Below are positions 1-15,000 of a stretch of DNA of 64,000 nucleotides, piece after piece. Source of the stretch: Neoechinorhynchus agilis (taxonomy: Eukaryota > Acanthocephala). The notes under the pieces are model-generated. The model was not told the DNA's origin. It worked only from the letters and a program-made list of their open reading frames with translations, and made no database searches. How positions within the stretch are numbered: position 1 is the first letter of the stretch; each line of letters begins with the position of its first letter. The stretch is taken from contig CM121341.1 in the NCBI GenBank assembly GCA_051530055.1, positions 11,594,001 to 11,658,000 of the forward strand, written 5' to 3'. The translations under genes and the position numbers were made by a program.

Positions 1-3000
1 AGATTCGGGAAAAGCCTCTGTCATCTGTTGCGCCATCATGCATTTTCAGGAATCACGCGAATATACCGAAATTTCATCCTCGACTTGGACTATACAAACG
101 ATATCTAAGCTCATTAAAAAAGAAAAAATATTTTAATCAAAAAAATATTTACACACAAATATCGTATATTCGGGAAAAGCCTCAGTCATCCGTTGCGCCA
201 TCATGCATTTTCAGCAATCACGCGAATATACGGAAATTTCATCCTCGACTTGGACTATAGAAACCATATCTAAGCTCATAAAACAAGAAAAATTATTTAA
301 ATCCAAAAAATAGTTAAATACAAATATCGTAGATTCGGGAAAAGCCTCTGTCATCCGTTGCGCCATAATGCATTTTCAGCAATCACGCGAATATACGGAA
401 ATTTCTTCCTCGACTTGGACAATAGAAACGATATCAAAGCTCATAAAAGAAAAAATATTTAAATAAAAAATAGTTAAACACAAATATCATAGATTCGGGA
501 AAAGCTCTGTCATCCGTTGCGCCATCATGCATTTTCAGCAATCACGCGAATATACGGAAATTTCATCCTCGACTTGGACAATAGAAACGATATCTAAGCT
601 CATTAAACAAGAAAAAATATTTAAATCAAAAAAATAGTTAAATACAAATATCGCAGATTCGGGAAAAGCCTCAGTCATCCGTTGCGCCATCATGCATTTT
701 CAGCAATCACGCGAATATACGGAAATTTCATCCTCGACTTGGACAATAGAAACGATATCTAAGCTCATTAAACAAGAAAAAATATTTAAATAAAAAAAAT
801 AGTTAAATACAAATATCGTAGATTCGGGAAAAGCCTCTGTCATCCGTTGCGCCATCATGCATTTTCAGCAATCACGCGAATAAACGGAAATTTCATCGTC
901 GACTTGGACAATATAAACCACATCTAAGCTCATTAAAAAAGAAAAAATATTTAAATCAAAAAATAGTTAAATACAAATATCGTAGATTCGGAAAAGGCCT
1001 TAGTCATCCGTTGCGCCATCATGCATTTTCAGCAATCACGCGAATGTACGGAAATTTCATCCTCGACTTGGACTATAGAAACGATATCTAGGCTCATTAG
1101 AAAAGAAAAAATATTTAAATAAAAAAAATAGTTAAATACAAATATCGTAGATTCGGGAAAAGCCTCAGTCATCCGTTTCGCCATCATGCATTTTCTGCAA
1201 TCACGCGAATATACGGAAATTTCATCCTCCACTTGGACTATAGAAACGATATCTAGGCTCATTAAACAAAAAAATATTCAAGTCAAAAAAATCGTTAAAT
1301 ACAAATATCGTAGATTCGGGAAAAAGCCTCAGCCATCCGTCGCGCCATCATGCATTTTCAGCAATCACGCGAACAAACGGAAATTTCATCCTCGACTTGG
1401 ACTATAGAAACCATATCTAAGCTATTTAAACAAGAAAAAATATTTAAATCAAAAAAATAGTTAAATAAAAATATCGATGAATCGGGAAAAGCATCTGTCA
1501 TCCGTTGCACCATCATGCATTTTCAGCAATCACGCGAATAAATGGAAATTTCATCCTCGACTTGGACAATAGAAACGATATCTAAGCTCATTAAACAAGA
1601 AAAAAATTTTAAATAAAAAAAATAGTTAAACACAAATATCATAGATTCGGGAAAAGCCTCTGTAAACCGTTGCGCCATCATGCATTTTCAGCAATCACGC
1701 GAATATACGGAAATTTCATCCTCGACTTGGACTATAGAAACGATATCTAAGCTCATTAAAAAAGAAAAAATATTTAAATCAAAAAATAGTTAAATACAAA
1801 TATCGTAGATTCGGGAAAAGCCTCAGTCATCCGTTGCGCCATCATGCATTTTCAGCAATCACGCGAATATACGGAAATTTCATCCTCGACTTGGACTATA
1901 GAAACCATATCTAAGCTCATTAAACAAAAAATATTTAAATCAAAAAAAATTAAATACAAATATCGCAGATTCGGGAAAAGCCTCTGTCATCCGTTGCGCC
2001 ATCATGCATTTTCAGCAATCACGCGAATATACGGAAATTTCATCCTCGACTTGGACTATAGAAACCATATCTAAGCTCATAAAACGAAAAATATTTAATC
2101 CAAAAAATAGTTAAATACAAATATCGTAGATTCGGGAAAAGCCTCAGTCATCCGTTGCGCCATCATGCATTTTCAGCAATCACGCGAATATACGGAAATT
2201 TCATCCTCGACTTGGACTATAGAAACGATATCTAAGCTCATTAAAAAAGAAAAAATAGTTAAATACAAATATCGTAGATTCGGGAAAAGCCTCAGTCATC
2301 CGTTGCGCCATCATGCATTTTCAGCAATCACGCGAATATACGGAAATTTCATCCTCGACTTGGACTATAGAAACCATATCTAAGCTCATTAAAAAAGAAA
2401 AAATATTTAAATAAAAAAATAGTTAAATACAAATATCGTAGATTCGGGAAAAGCCTCAGTCATCCGTTGCGCCATCATGCATTTTCAGCAATCACGCGAA
2501 TATACGGAAATTTCATCCTCGACTTGGACTATAGAAACCATATCTAAGCTCATAAAACAAGAAAAAATATTTAAATCAAAAAAATAGTTAAATACAAATA
2601 TCGTAGATTCGGGAAAAGCCTCAGTCATCCGTTGCGCCATCATGCATTTTCAGCAATCACGCGAATATACGGAAATTTCATCCTCGACCTTGACTATAGA
2701 AACCATATCTAAGCTCATTAAACAAGAAAAAATATTTAAATAAAAAAATAGTTAAATACAAATATCGTAGATTCGGGAAAAGCCTCAGTCATCCGTTGCG
2801 CCATCATGCATTTTCAGCAATCACGCGAATATACGGAAATTTCATCCTCGACTTGGACTATAGAAACCATATCTAAGCTCATAAAAGAAAAAATATTTAA
2901 ATAAAAAAATAGTTAAATACAAATATCGTAGATTCGGGAAAAGCCTCAGTCATCCGTTGCGCCATCATGCATTTTCAGCAATCACGCGAATATACGGAAA

Positions 3001-6000
3001 TTTCATCCTCGACCTTGACTATAGAAACCATATCTAAGCTCATAAAACAAGAAAAAATATTTAAATCAAAAAATAGTTAAATACAAATATCGTAGATTCG
3101 GGAAAAGCCTCAGTCATCCGTTGCGCCATCATGCATTTTCAGCAATCACGCGAATATACGGAAATTTCATCCTCGACTTGGACTATAGAAACCATATCTA
3201 AGCTCATTAAAAAAGAAAAAATATTTAAATCAAAAAATAGTTAAATACAAATATCGTAGATTCGGGAAAAGCCTCAGTCATCCGTTGCGCCATCATGCAT
3301 TTTCAGCAATCACGCGAATATACGGAAATTTCATCCTCGACTTGGACTATAGAAACCATATCTAAGCTCATTAAAAAAGAAAAAATATTTAAATCAAAAA
3401 AATAGTTAAATAAAAATATCGATGAATCGGGAAAAGCTTCTGTCATCCGTTGCGCCATTATGCATTTTCAGCAATCACGCGAATAAATGGAAATTTCATC
3501 CTCGACTTGGACTATAGAAACGATATCTAAGCTCATTAAACAAAAAATATTTAAATCAAAAAAATAGTTAAATACAAATATCGTAGATTCGGGAAAAGCC
3601 TCAGTCATCCGTTGCGCCATCATGCATTTTCAGCAATCACGCGAATATACGGAAATTTCATCCTCGACTTGGACTATAGAAACCATATCTAAGCTCATTA
3701 AACAAGAAAAAATATTTAAATCAAAAAAATAGTTAAATACAAATATCGTAGATTCGGGAAAAGCCTCAGTCATCCGTTGCGCCATCATGCATTTTCAGCA
3801 ATCACGCGAATATACGGAAATTTCATCCTCGACTTGGACTATAGAAACCATATCTAAGCTCATTAAAAAAGAAAAAATATTTAAATCAAAAAAATAGTTA
3901 AATACAAATATCGTAGATTCGGGAAAAGCCTCAGTCATCCGTTGCGCCATCATGCATTTTCAGCAATCACGCGAATATACGGAAATTTCATCCTCGACTT
4001 GGACTATAGAAACCATATCTAAGCTCATTAAAAAGAAAAAATATTTAAATAAAAAAATAGTTAAATACAAATATCGTAGATTCGGGAAAAGCCTCAGTCA
4101 TCCGTTGCGCCATCATGCATTTTCAGCAATCACGCGAATATACGGAAATTTCATCCTCGACTTGACTATAGAAACCATATCTAAGCTCATTAAACAAGAA
4201 AAAATATTTAAATAAAAAAATAGTTAAATACAAATATCGTAGATTCGGGAAAAGCCTCAGTCATCCGTTGCGCCATCATGCATTTTCAGCAATCACGCGA
4301 ATATACGGAAATTTCATCCTCGACTTGGACTATAGAAACCATATCTAAGCTCAAAAAAAAAAAAATATTTAAATCAAAAAATAGTTAAATACAAATATCG
4401 TAGATTCGGGAAAAGCCTCAGTCATCCGTTGCGCCATCATGCATTTTCAGCAATCACGCGAATATACGGAAATTTCATCCTCGACTTGGACTATAGAAAC
4501 CATATCTAAGCTCATTAAAAAAGAAAAAATATTTAAATAAAAAAATAGTTAAATACAAATATCGTAGATTCGGGAAAAGCCTCAGTCATCCGTTGCGCCA
4601 TCATGCATTTTCAGCAATCACGCGAATATACGGAAATTTCATCCTCGACTTTGACTATAGAAACCATATCTAAGCTCATAAAACAAGAAAAAATATTTAA
4701 ATCGAAAAAATAGTTAAATACAAATATCGTAGATTCGGGAAAAGCCTCAGTCATCCGTTGCGCCATCATGCATTTTCAGCAATCACGCGAATATACGGAA
4801 ATTTCATCCTCGACTTGGACTATAGAAACCATATCTAAGCTCATTAAAAAAGAAAAAATATTTAAATCAAAAAAATAGTTAAATACAAATATCGTAGATT
4901 CGGGAAAAGCCTCAGTCATCCGTTGCGCCATCATGCATTTTCAGCAATCACGCGAATATACGGAAATTTCATCCTCGACTTGGACTATAGAAACCATATC
5001 TAAGCTCATTAAAAAAGAAAAAATATTTAAATAAAAAAATAGTTAAATACAAATATCGTAGATTCGGGAAAAGCCTCAGTCATCCGTTGCGCCATCATGC
5101 ATTTTCAGCAATCACGCGAATATACGGAAATTTCATCCTCGACTTGGACTATAGAAACCATATCTAAGCTCATAAAACAAGAAAAAATATTTAAATCAAA
5201 AAAATAGTTAAATACAAATATCGTAGATTCGGGAAAAGCCTCAGTCATCCGTTGCGCCATCATGCATTTTCAGCAATCACGCGAATATACGGAAATTTCA
5301 TCCTCGACTTGGACTATAGAAACCATATCTAAGCTCATTAAAAAAGAAAAAATATTTAAATCAAAAAAATAGTTAAATACAAATATCGTAGATTCGGGAA
5401 AAGCCTCAGTCATCCGTTGCGCCATCATGCATTTTACAATCACGCGAATATACGGAAATTTCATCCTCGACTTACTATAGAAACCATATCTAAGCTCATT
5501 AAAAAAGAAAAAATATTTAAATCAAAAAAATAGTTAAATACAAATATCGTAGATTCGGGAAAAGCCTCAGTCATCCGTTGCGCCATCATGCATTTTCAGC
5601 AATCACGCGAATATACGGAAATTTCATCCTCGACTTGGACTATAGAAACCATATCTAAGCTCATAAAACAAAAAAATATTTAAATCAAAAAAATAGTTAA
5701 ATACAAATATCGTAGATTCGGGAAAAGCCTCAGTCATCCGTTGCGCCATCATGCATTTTCAGCAATCACGCGAATATACGGAAATTTCATCCTCGACCTT
5801 GACTATAGAAACCATATCTAAGCTCATAAAACAAGAAAAAATATTTAAATAAAAAAATAGTTAAATACAAATATCGTAGATTCGGGAAAAGCCTCAGTCA
5901 TCCGTTGCGCCATCATGCATTTTCAGCAATCACGCGAATATACGGAAATTTCATCCTCGACTTGGACTATAGAAACCATATCTAAGCTCATTAAAAAAGA

Positions 6001-9000
6001 AAAAATATTTAAATAAAAAAATAGTTAAATACAAATATCGTAGATTCGGGAAAAGCCTCAGTCATCCGTTGCGCCATCATGCATTTTCAGCAATCACGCG
6101 AATATACGGAAATTTCATCCTCGACCTTGACTATAGAAACCATATCTAAGCTCATAAAACAAGAAAAAATATTTAAATCAAAAAAATAGTTAAATACAAA
6201 TATCGTAGATTCGGGAAAAGCCTCTGTCATCCGTTGCGCCATCATGCATTTTCAGCAATCACGCGAATATACGGAAATTTCATCCTCGACCTTGACTATA
6301 GAAACCATATCTAAGCTCATAAAACAAGAAAAAATATTTAAATCAAAAAAATAGTTAAATACAAATATCGTAGATTCGGGAAAAGCCTCGTCATCCGTTT
6401 CGGGAAAAGCCTCAGTCATCCGTTGCGCCATCATGCATTTTCAGCAATCACGCGAATATACGGAAATTTCATCCTCGACTTGGACTATAGAAACCATATC
6501 TAAGCTCATAAAACAAAAAAATATTTAAATCAAAAAAATAGTTAAATACAAATATCGTAGATTCGGGAAAAGCCTCAGTCATCCGTTGCGCCATCATGCA
6601 TTTTCAGCAATCACGCGAATATACGGAAATTTCATCCTCGACTTGGACTATAGAAACCATATCTAAGCTCATTAAACAAGAAAAAATATTTAAATAAAAA
6701 AATGAATACAAATATCGTAGATTCGGGAAAAGCCTCAGTCATCCGTTGCGCCATCATGCATTTTCAGCAATCACGCGAATATACGGAAATTTCATCCTCG
6801 ACTTGGACTATAGAAACCATATCTAAGCTCATTAAACAAGAAAAAATATTTAAATAAAAATAGTTAAATACAAATATCGTAGATTCGGGAAAAGCCTCAG
6901 TCATCCGTTGCGCCATCATGCATTTTCAGCAATCACGCGAATATACGGAAATTTCATCCTCGACTTGGACTATAGAAACGATATCTAAGCTCATTAAAAA
7001 AGAAAAAATATTTAAATCAAAAAAATAGTTAAATACAAATATCGTAGATTCGGGAAAAGCCTCAGTCATCCGTTGCGCAATCATGCATTTTCAGCAATCA
7101 CGCGAATATACGGAAATTTCATCCTCGACTTGGACTATAGAAACGATATCTAAGCTCATTAAACAAGAAAAAATATTTAAATAAAAAAATAGTTAAATAC
7201 AAATATCATAGATTCGGGAAAAGCCTCTGTCATCCGTTGCGCCATATGCTTTCAGCAATCCTTCGGGAAAAGCCTCAGTAATCCGTTGCGCCATCATGCA
7301 TTTTCAGCAATCACGCGAATATACGGAAATTTCATCCTCGACTTGGACTATAGAAACGATATCTAAGCTCATTAAAAAAGAAAAAATATTTAAATCAAAA
7401 AAATAGTTAAATACAAATATCGTAGATTCGGAAAAGGCCTCAGTCATCCGTTGCGCCATCATGCATTTTCAGCAATCACGCGAATATACGGAAATTTCAT
7501 CCTCGACCTTGACTATAGAAACCATATCTAAGCTCATTAAACAAGAAAAAATATTTAAATCAAAAAAATAGTTAAATAAAAATATCGATGAATCGGGAAA
7601 AGCTTCTGTCATCCGTTGCGCCATTATGCAATTTCAGCAATCACGCGAATAAATGGAAATTTCATCCTCGACTTGGACAATAGAAACGATATCTAAGCTC
7701 ATTAAACAAAAAATATTTAAATCAAAAAATAGTTAAATACAAATATCGTAGATTCGGGAAAAGCCTCAGTCATCCGTTGCGCCATCATGCATTTTCAGCA
7801 ATCACGCGAATATACGGAAATTTCATCCTCGACTTGGACTATAGAAACGATATCTAAGCTCATTAAACAAGAAAAAATATTTAAATAAAAAAAATAGTTA
7901 AATACAAATATCGTAGATTCGGGAAAAGCCTCTGTCATCCGTTGCGCCATCATGCATTTTCAGCAATCACGCGAATATACGGAAATTTCATCCTCGACCT
8001 TGACTATAGAAACCATATCTAAGCTCATTAAACAAGAAAAAATATTTAAATCAAAAAAATAGTTAAATACAAATATCGATGAATCGGGAAAAGCTCTGTC
8101 ATCCGTTGCCCATCATGCATTTTCAGCAATCACGCGAATAAATGGAAATTTCATCCTCGACTTGGACAATAGAAACGATATCTAAGCTCATTAAACAAAA
8201 AATATTTAAATAAAAAAAATGAATACAAATATCGTAGATTCGGGAAAAGCCTCAGTCATCCGTTGCGCCATCATGCATTTTCAGCAATCACGCGAATATA
8301 CGGAAATTTCATCCTCGACTTGGACTATAGAAACCATATCTAAGCTCATTAAACAAGAAAAAATATTTAAATCAAAAAAATAGTTAAATACAAATATCGT
8401 AGATTCGGGAAAAGCCTCTGTCATCCGTTGCGCCATCATGCATTTTCAGCAATCACGCGAATATACGGAAATTTCATCCTCGACTTGGACAATAGAAACG
8501 ATATCTAAGCTCATTAAACAAAAAATATTTAAATCAAAAAAAATTAAATACAAATATCGTAGATTCGGGAAAAGCCTCAGTCATCCGTTGCGCCATCATG
8601 CATTTTCAGCAATCACGCGAATATACGGAAATTTCATCCTCGACTTGGACTATAGAAACGATATCTAAGCTCATTAAACAAAAAATATTTAAATCCAAAA
8701 AAAATTAAATACAAATATCGTAGATTCGGGAAAAGCCTCAGTCATCCGTTGCGCCATCATGCATTTTCAGCAATCACGCGAATATACGGAAATTTCATCC
8801 TCGACTTGGACTATAGAAACCATATCTAAGCTCATTAAACAAGAAAAAATATTTAAATCAAAAAAATAGTTAAATAAAAATATCGATGAATCGGGAAAAG
8901 CCTCAGTCATCCGTTGCGCCATCATGCATTTTCAGCAATCACGCGAATATACGGAAATTTCATCCTCGACTTGGACTATAGAAACCATATCTAAGCTCAT

Positions 9001-12000
9001 TAAACAAAAAAATATTTAAATCAAAAAAATAGTTAAATACAAATATCGTAGATTCGGGAAAAGCCTCTGTCATCCGTTGCGCCATCATGCATTTTCAGCA
9101 ATCACGCGAATATACGGAAATTTCATCCTCGACCTTGACTATAGAAACCATATCTAAGCTCATAAAACAAGAAAAAATATTTAAATAAAAAAAATAGTTA
9201 AATACAAATATCGTAGATTCGGGAAAAGCCTCAGTCATCCGTTGCGCCATCATGCATTTTCAGCAATCACGCGAATATACGGAAATTTCATCCTCGACTT
9301 GGACTATAGAAACCATATCTAAGCTCATTAAAAAAGAAAAAATATTTAAATCAAAAAAATAGTTAAATACAAATATCGTAGATTCGGGAAAAGCCTCAGT
9401 CATCCGTTGCGCCATCATGCATTTTCAGCAATCACGCGAATATACGGAAATTTCATCCTCGACTTGGACTATAGAAACCATATCTAAGCTCATTAAACAA
9501 GAAAAAATATTTAAATCAAAAAATAGTTAAATACAAATATCGTAGATTCGGGAAAAGCCTCAGTCATCCGTTGCGCCATCATGCATTTTCAGCAATCACG
9601 CGAATATACGGAAATTTCATCCTCGACTTGACTATAGAAACCATATCTAAGCTCATAAAAAAGAAAAAATATTTAAATCAAAAATAGTTAAATACAATAT
9701 CGTAGATTCGGGAAAAGCCTCAGTCATCCGTTGCGCCACACATTTTCAGCAATCACGCGAATAGGAAATTTCATCCTCGACTTGGACTATAGAAACCATA
9801 TCTAAGCTCATTAAAAAAGAAAAAATATTTAAATCAAAAAATAGTTAAATACAAATATCGTAGATTCGGGAAAAGCTCAGTCATCCGTTGCGCCATCATG
9901 CATTTTCAGCAATCACGCGAATATACGGAAATTTCATCCTCGACTTGGACTATAGAAACCATATCTAAGCTCATTAAAAAAGAAAAAATATTTAAATCAA
10001 AAAAATAGTTAAATACAAATATCGTAGATTCGGGAAAAGCCTCAGTCATCCGTTGCGCCATCATGCATTTTCAGCAATCACGCGAATATACGGAAATTTC
10101 ATCCTCGACTTGGACTATAGAAACCATATCTAAGCTCATTAAAAAAGAAAAAATATTTAAATCAAAAAAATAGTTAAATACAAATATCGTAGATTCGGGA
10201 AAAGCCTCAGTCATCCGTTGCGCCATCATGCATTTTCAGCAATCACGCGAATATACGGAAATTTCATCCTCGACCTTGACTATAGAAACCATATCTAAGC
10301 TCATAAAACAAGAAAAAATATTTAAATCAAAAAAATAGTTAAATACAAATATCGTAGATTCGGGAAAAGCCTCAGTCATCCGTTGCGCCATCATGCATTT
10401 TCAGCAATCACGCGAATATACGGAAATTTCATCCTCGACTGACTATAGAAACATATCTAAGCTCATAAAAAAAAAATATTAAATAAAAAATAGTTAAAAA
10501 ATATCGTAGATTCGGGAAAAGCCTCAGTCATCCGTTGCGCCATCATGCATTTTCAGCAATCACGCGAATATACGGAAATTTCATCCTCGACTTGGACTAT
10601 AGAAACCATATCTAAGCTCATTAAAAAAGAAAAAATATTTAAATAAAAAAATAGTTAAATACAAATATCGTAGATTCGGGAAAAGCCTCAGTCATCCGTT
10701 GCGCCATCATGCATTTTCAGCAATCACGCGAATATACGGAAATTTCATCCTCGACTTGGACTATAGAAACCATATCTAAGCTCATAAAACAAGAAAAAAT
10801 ATTTAAATCAAAAAAATAGTTAAATACAAATATCGTAGATTCGGGAAAAGCCTCAGTCATCCGTTGCGCCATCATGCATTTTCAGCAATCACGCGAATAT
10901 ACGGAAATTTCATCCTCGACTTGGACTATAGAAACCATATCTAAGCTCATTAAAAAAGAAAAAATATTTAAATAAAAAAATAGTTAAATACAAATATCGA
11001 AGAATCGGGAAAAGCTCTGTCATCCGTTGCGCCATCATGCATTTTCAGCAATCACGCGAATAAACGGAAATTTCATCCTCGACTTGGACTATAGAAACCA
11101 TATCTAAGCTCATTAAACAAAAAATATTTAAATCAAAAAAATAGTTAAATACAAATATCGTAGATTCGGGAAAAGCCTCAGTCATCCGTTGCGCCATCAT
11201 GCATTTTCAGCAATCACGCGAATATACGGAAATTTCATCCTCGACTTGGACTATAGAAACCATATCTAAGCTCATTAAAAAAGAAAAAATATTTAAATCA
11301 AAAAAATAGTTAAATACAAATATCGTAGATTCGGGAAAAGCCTCAGTCATCCGTTGCGCCATCATGCATTTTCAGCAATCACGCGAATATACGGAAATTT
11401 CATCCTCGACTTGGACTATAGAAACCATATCTAAGCTCATAAAACAAAAAAATATTTAAATCCAAAAAATAGTTAAATACAAATATCGTAGATTCGGGAA
11501 AAGCCTCAGTCATCCGTTGCGCCATCATGCATTTTCAGCAATCACGCGAATATACGGAAATTTCATCCTCGACTTGGACTATAGAAACCATATCTAAGCT
11601 CATTAAAAAAGAAAAAATATTTAAATAAAAAAAATAGTTAAATACAAATATCGTAGATTCGGGAAAAGCCTCTGTCATCCGTTGCGCCATCATGCATTTT
11701 CAGCAATCACGCGAATATACGGAAATTTCATCCTCGACTTGGACTATAGAAACCATATCTAAGCTCATTAAAAAAGAAAAAATATTTAAATCAAAAAAAT
11801 AGTTAAATACAAATATCGTAGATTCGGGAAAAGCCTCAGTCATCCGTTGCGCCATCATGCATTTTCAGCAATCACGCGAATATACGGAAATTTCATCCTC
11901 GACCTTGACTATAGAAACCATATCTAAGCTCATAAAACAAGAAAAAATATTTAAATAAAAAAATAGTTAAATACAAATATCGTAGATTCGGGAAAAGCCT

Positions 12001-15000
12001 CAGTCATCCGTTGCGCCATCATGCATTTTCAGCAATCACGCGAATATACGGAAATTTCATCCTCGACTTGGACTATAGAAACCATATCTAAGCTCATTAA
12101 AAAAAAAAATATTTAAATCAAAAAAATAGTTAAATACAAATATCGTAGATTCGGGAAAAGCCTCTGTCATCCGTTGCGCCATCATGCATTTTCAGCAATC
12201 ACGCGAATATACGGAAATTTCATCCTCGACTTGGACTATAGAAACCATATCTAAGCTCATTAAAAAAGAAAAAATATTTAAATAAAAAAATAGTTAAATA
12301 CAAATATCGTAGATTCGGGAAAAGCCTCAGTCATCCGTTGCGCCATCATGCATTTTCAGCAATCACGCGAATATACGGAAATTTCATCCTCGACTTGGAC
12401 TATAGAAACCATATCTAAGCTCATAAAACAAAAAAATATTTAAATCAAAAAAATAGTTAAATACAAATATCGTAGATTCGGGAAAAGCCTCAGTCATCCG
12501 TTGCGCCATCATGCATTTTCAGCAATCACGCGAATATACGGAAATTTCATCCTCGACCTTGACTATAGAAACCATATCTAAGCTCATAAAACAAGAAAAA
12601 ATATTTAAATAAAAAAATAGTTAAATACAAATATCGTAGATTCGGGAAAAGCCTCAGTCATCCGTTGCGCCATCATGCATTTTCAGCAATCACGCGAATA
12701 TACGGAAATTTCATCCTCGACTTGGACTATAGAAACCATATCTAAGCTCATTAAAAAAGAAAAAATATTTAAATAAAAAAATAGTTAAATACAAATATCG
12801 TAGATTCGGGAAAAGCCTCAGTAATCCGTTGCGCCATCATGCATTTTCAGCAATCACGCGAATATACGGAAATTTCATCCTCGACCTTGACTATAGAAAC
12901 CATATCTAAGCTCATAAAACAAGAAAAAATATTTAAATCAAAAAATAGTTAAATACAAATATCGTAGATTCGGGAAAAGCCTCAGTCATCCGTTGCGCCA
13001 TCATGCATTTTCAGCAATCACGCGAATATACGGAAATTTCATCCTCGACTTGGACTATAGAAACCATATCTAAGCTCATTAAAAAAGAAAAAATATTTAA
13101 ATAAAAAAAAGTTAAATACAAATATCGTAGATTCGGGAAAAGCCTCAGTCATCCGTTGCGCCATCATGCATTTTCAGCAATCACGCGAATATACGGAAAT
13201 TTCATCCTCGACTTGGACTATAGAAACCATATCTAAGCTCATAAAACAAAAAAAATATTTAAATCAAAAAAATAGTTAAATACAAATATCGTAGATTCGG
13301 GAAAAGCCTCTGTCATCCGTTGCGCCATCATGCATTTTCAGCAATCACGCGAATATACGGAAATTTCATCCTCGACCTTGACTATAGAAACCATATCTAA
13401 GCTCATTAAACAAGAAAAAATATTTAAATAAAAAAAATAGTTAAATACAAATATCGTAGATTCGGGAAAAGCCTCAGTCATCCGTTGCGCCATCATGCAT
13501 TTTCAGCAATCACGCGAATATACGGAAATTTCATCCTCGACTTGGACTATAGAAACCATATCTAAGCTCATAAAACAAAAAAATATTTAAATCAAAAAAA
13601 AGTTAAATACAAATATCGTAGATTCGGGAAAAGCCTCAGTCATCCGTTGCGCCATCATGCATTTTCAGCAATCACGCGAATATACGGAAATTTCATCCTC
13701 GACTTGGACTATAGAAACCATATCTAAGCTCATTAAAAAAAGAAAAAATATTTAAATAAAAAAAATAGTTAAATACAAATATCGTAGATTCGGGAAAAGC
13801 CTCAGTCATCCGTTGCGCCATCATGCATTTTCAGCAATCACGCGAATATACGGAAATTTCATCCTCGACCTTGACTATAGAAACCATATCTAAGCTCATA
13901 AAAAAAAAATATTTAAATCAAAAAAATAGTTAAATACAAATATCGTAGATTCGGGAAAAGCCTCAGTCATCCGTTGCGCCATCATGCATTTTCAGCAATC
14001 ACGCGAATATACGGAAATTTCATCCTCGACTTGGACTATAGAAACCATATCTAAGCTCATAAAACAAAAAAATATTTAAATCAAAAAAATAGTTAAATAC
14101 AAATATCGTAGATTCGGGAAAAGCCTCAGTCATCCGTTGCGCCATCATGCATTTTCAGCAATCACGCGAATATACGGAAATTTCATCCTCGACTTGGACT
14201 ATAGAAACCATATCTAAGCTCATAAAACAAAAAATATTTAAATCCAAAAAAAATTAAATAAAAATATCGATGAATCGGGAAAAGCCTCTGTCATCCGTTG
14301 CGCCATTATGCATTTTCAGCAATCACGCGAATAAATGGAAATTCCATCCTCGACTTTTACAATAGAAACGATATCTAAGCTCATTAAACCAAAAATATTT
14401 AAATCCAAAAAAATTGAATGCAAATATCTCAGATTCGGGAAAAGCCTCTGTCATCCGTTGCGCCATCATGAATTTTCAGCAATCACGCGAATATACCGAA
14501 ATTTCATCCTCGACTTGGACTATAGAAACCATATCTAAGCTCATTAAACAAAAAAATATTTAAATCCAAAAAATAGTTAAATACAAATATCGTAGATTCG
14601 GGAAAAGCCTCTGTCATCCGTTGCGCCATCATGATTTTTCAGCAATCACGCGAACAAACGGAAATTTCATCCTCGACTTGGACTATAGAAACCATATCTA
14701 AGCTCATTAAACAAAAAATATTTAAATCCAAAAAAAAATTAAATAAAAATATCGATGAATCGGGATAAGCCTCTGTCATCCGTTGCGCCATTATGCATTT
14801 TCAGCAATACGCGAATATATGGAAATTTCATCCTCGACTTGGTCTATAGAAACAATTTCTAAGCTCATAAAAAAAATATTTAAATCCAAAAAATAGTTAA
14901 ATACAAATATCGTAGATTCGGGAAAAGCATCTGTCATCCGTTGCGCCATCATGCATTTTCAGCAATCACGCGAATAAACGGAAATTTCATCCTCGACTTG

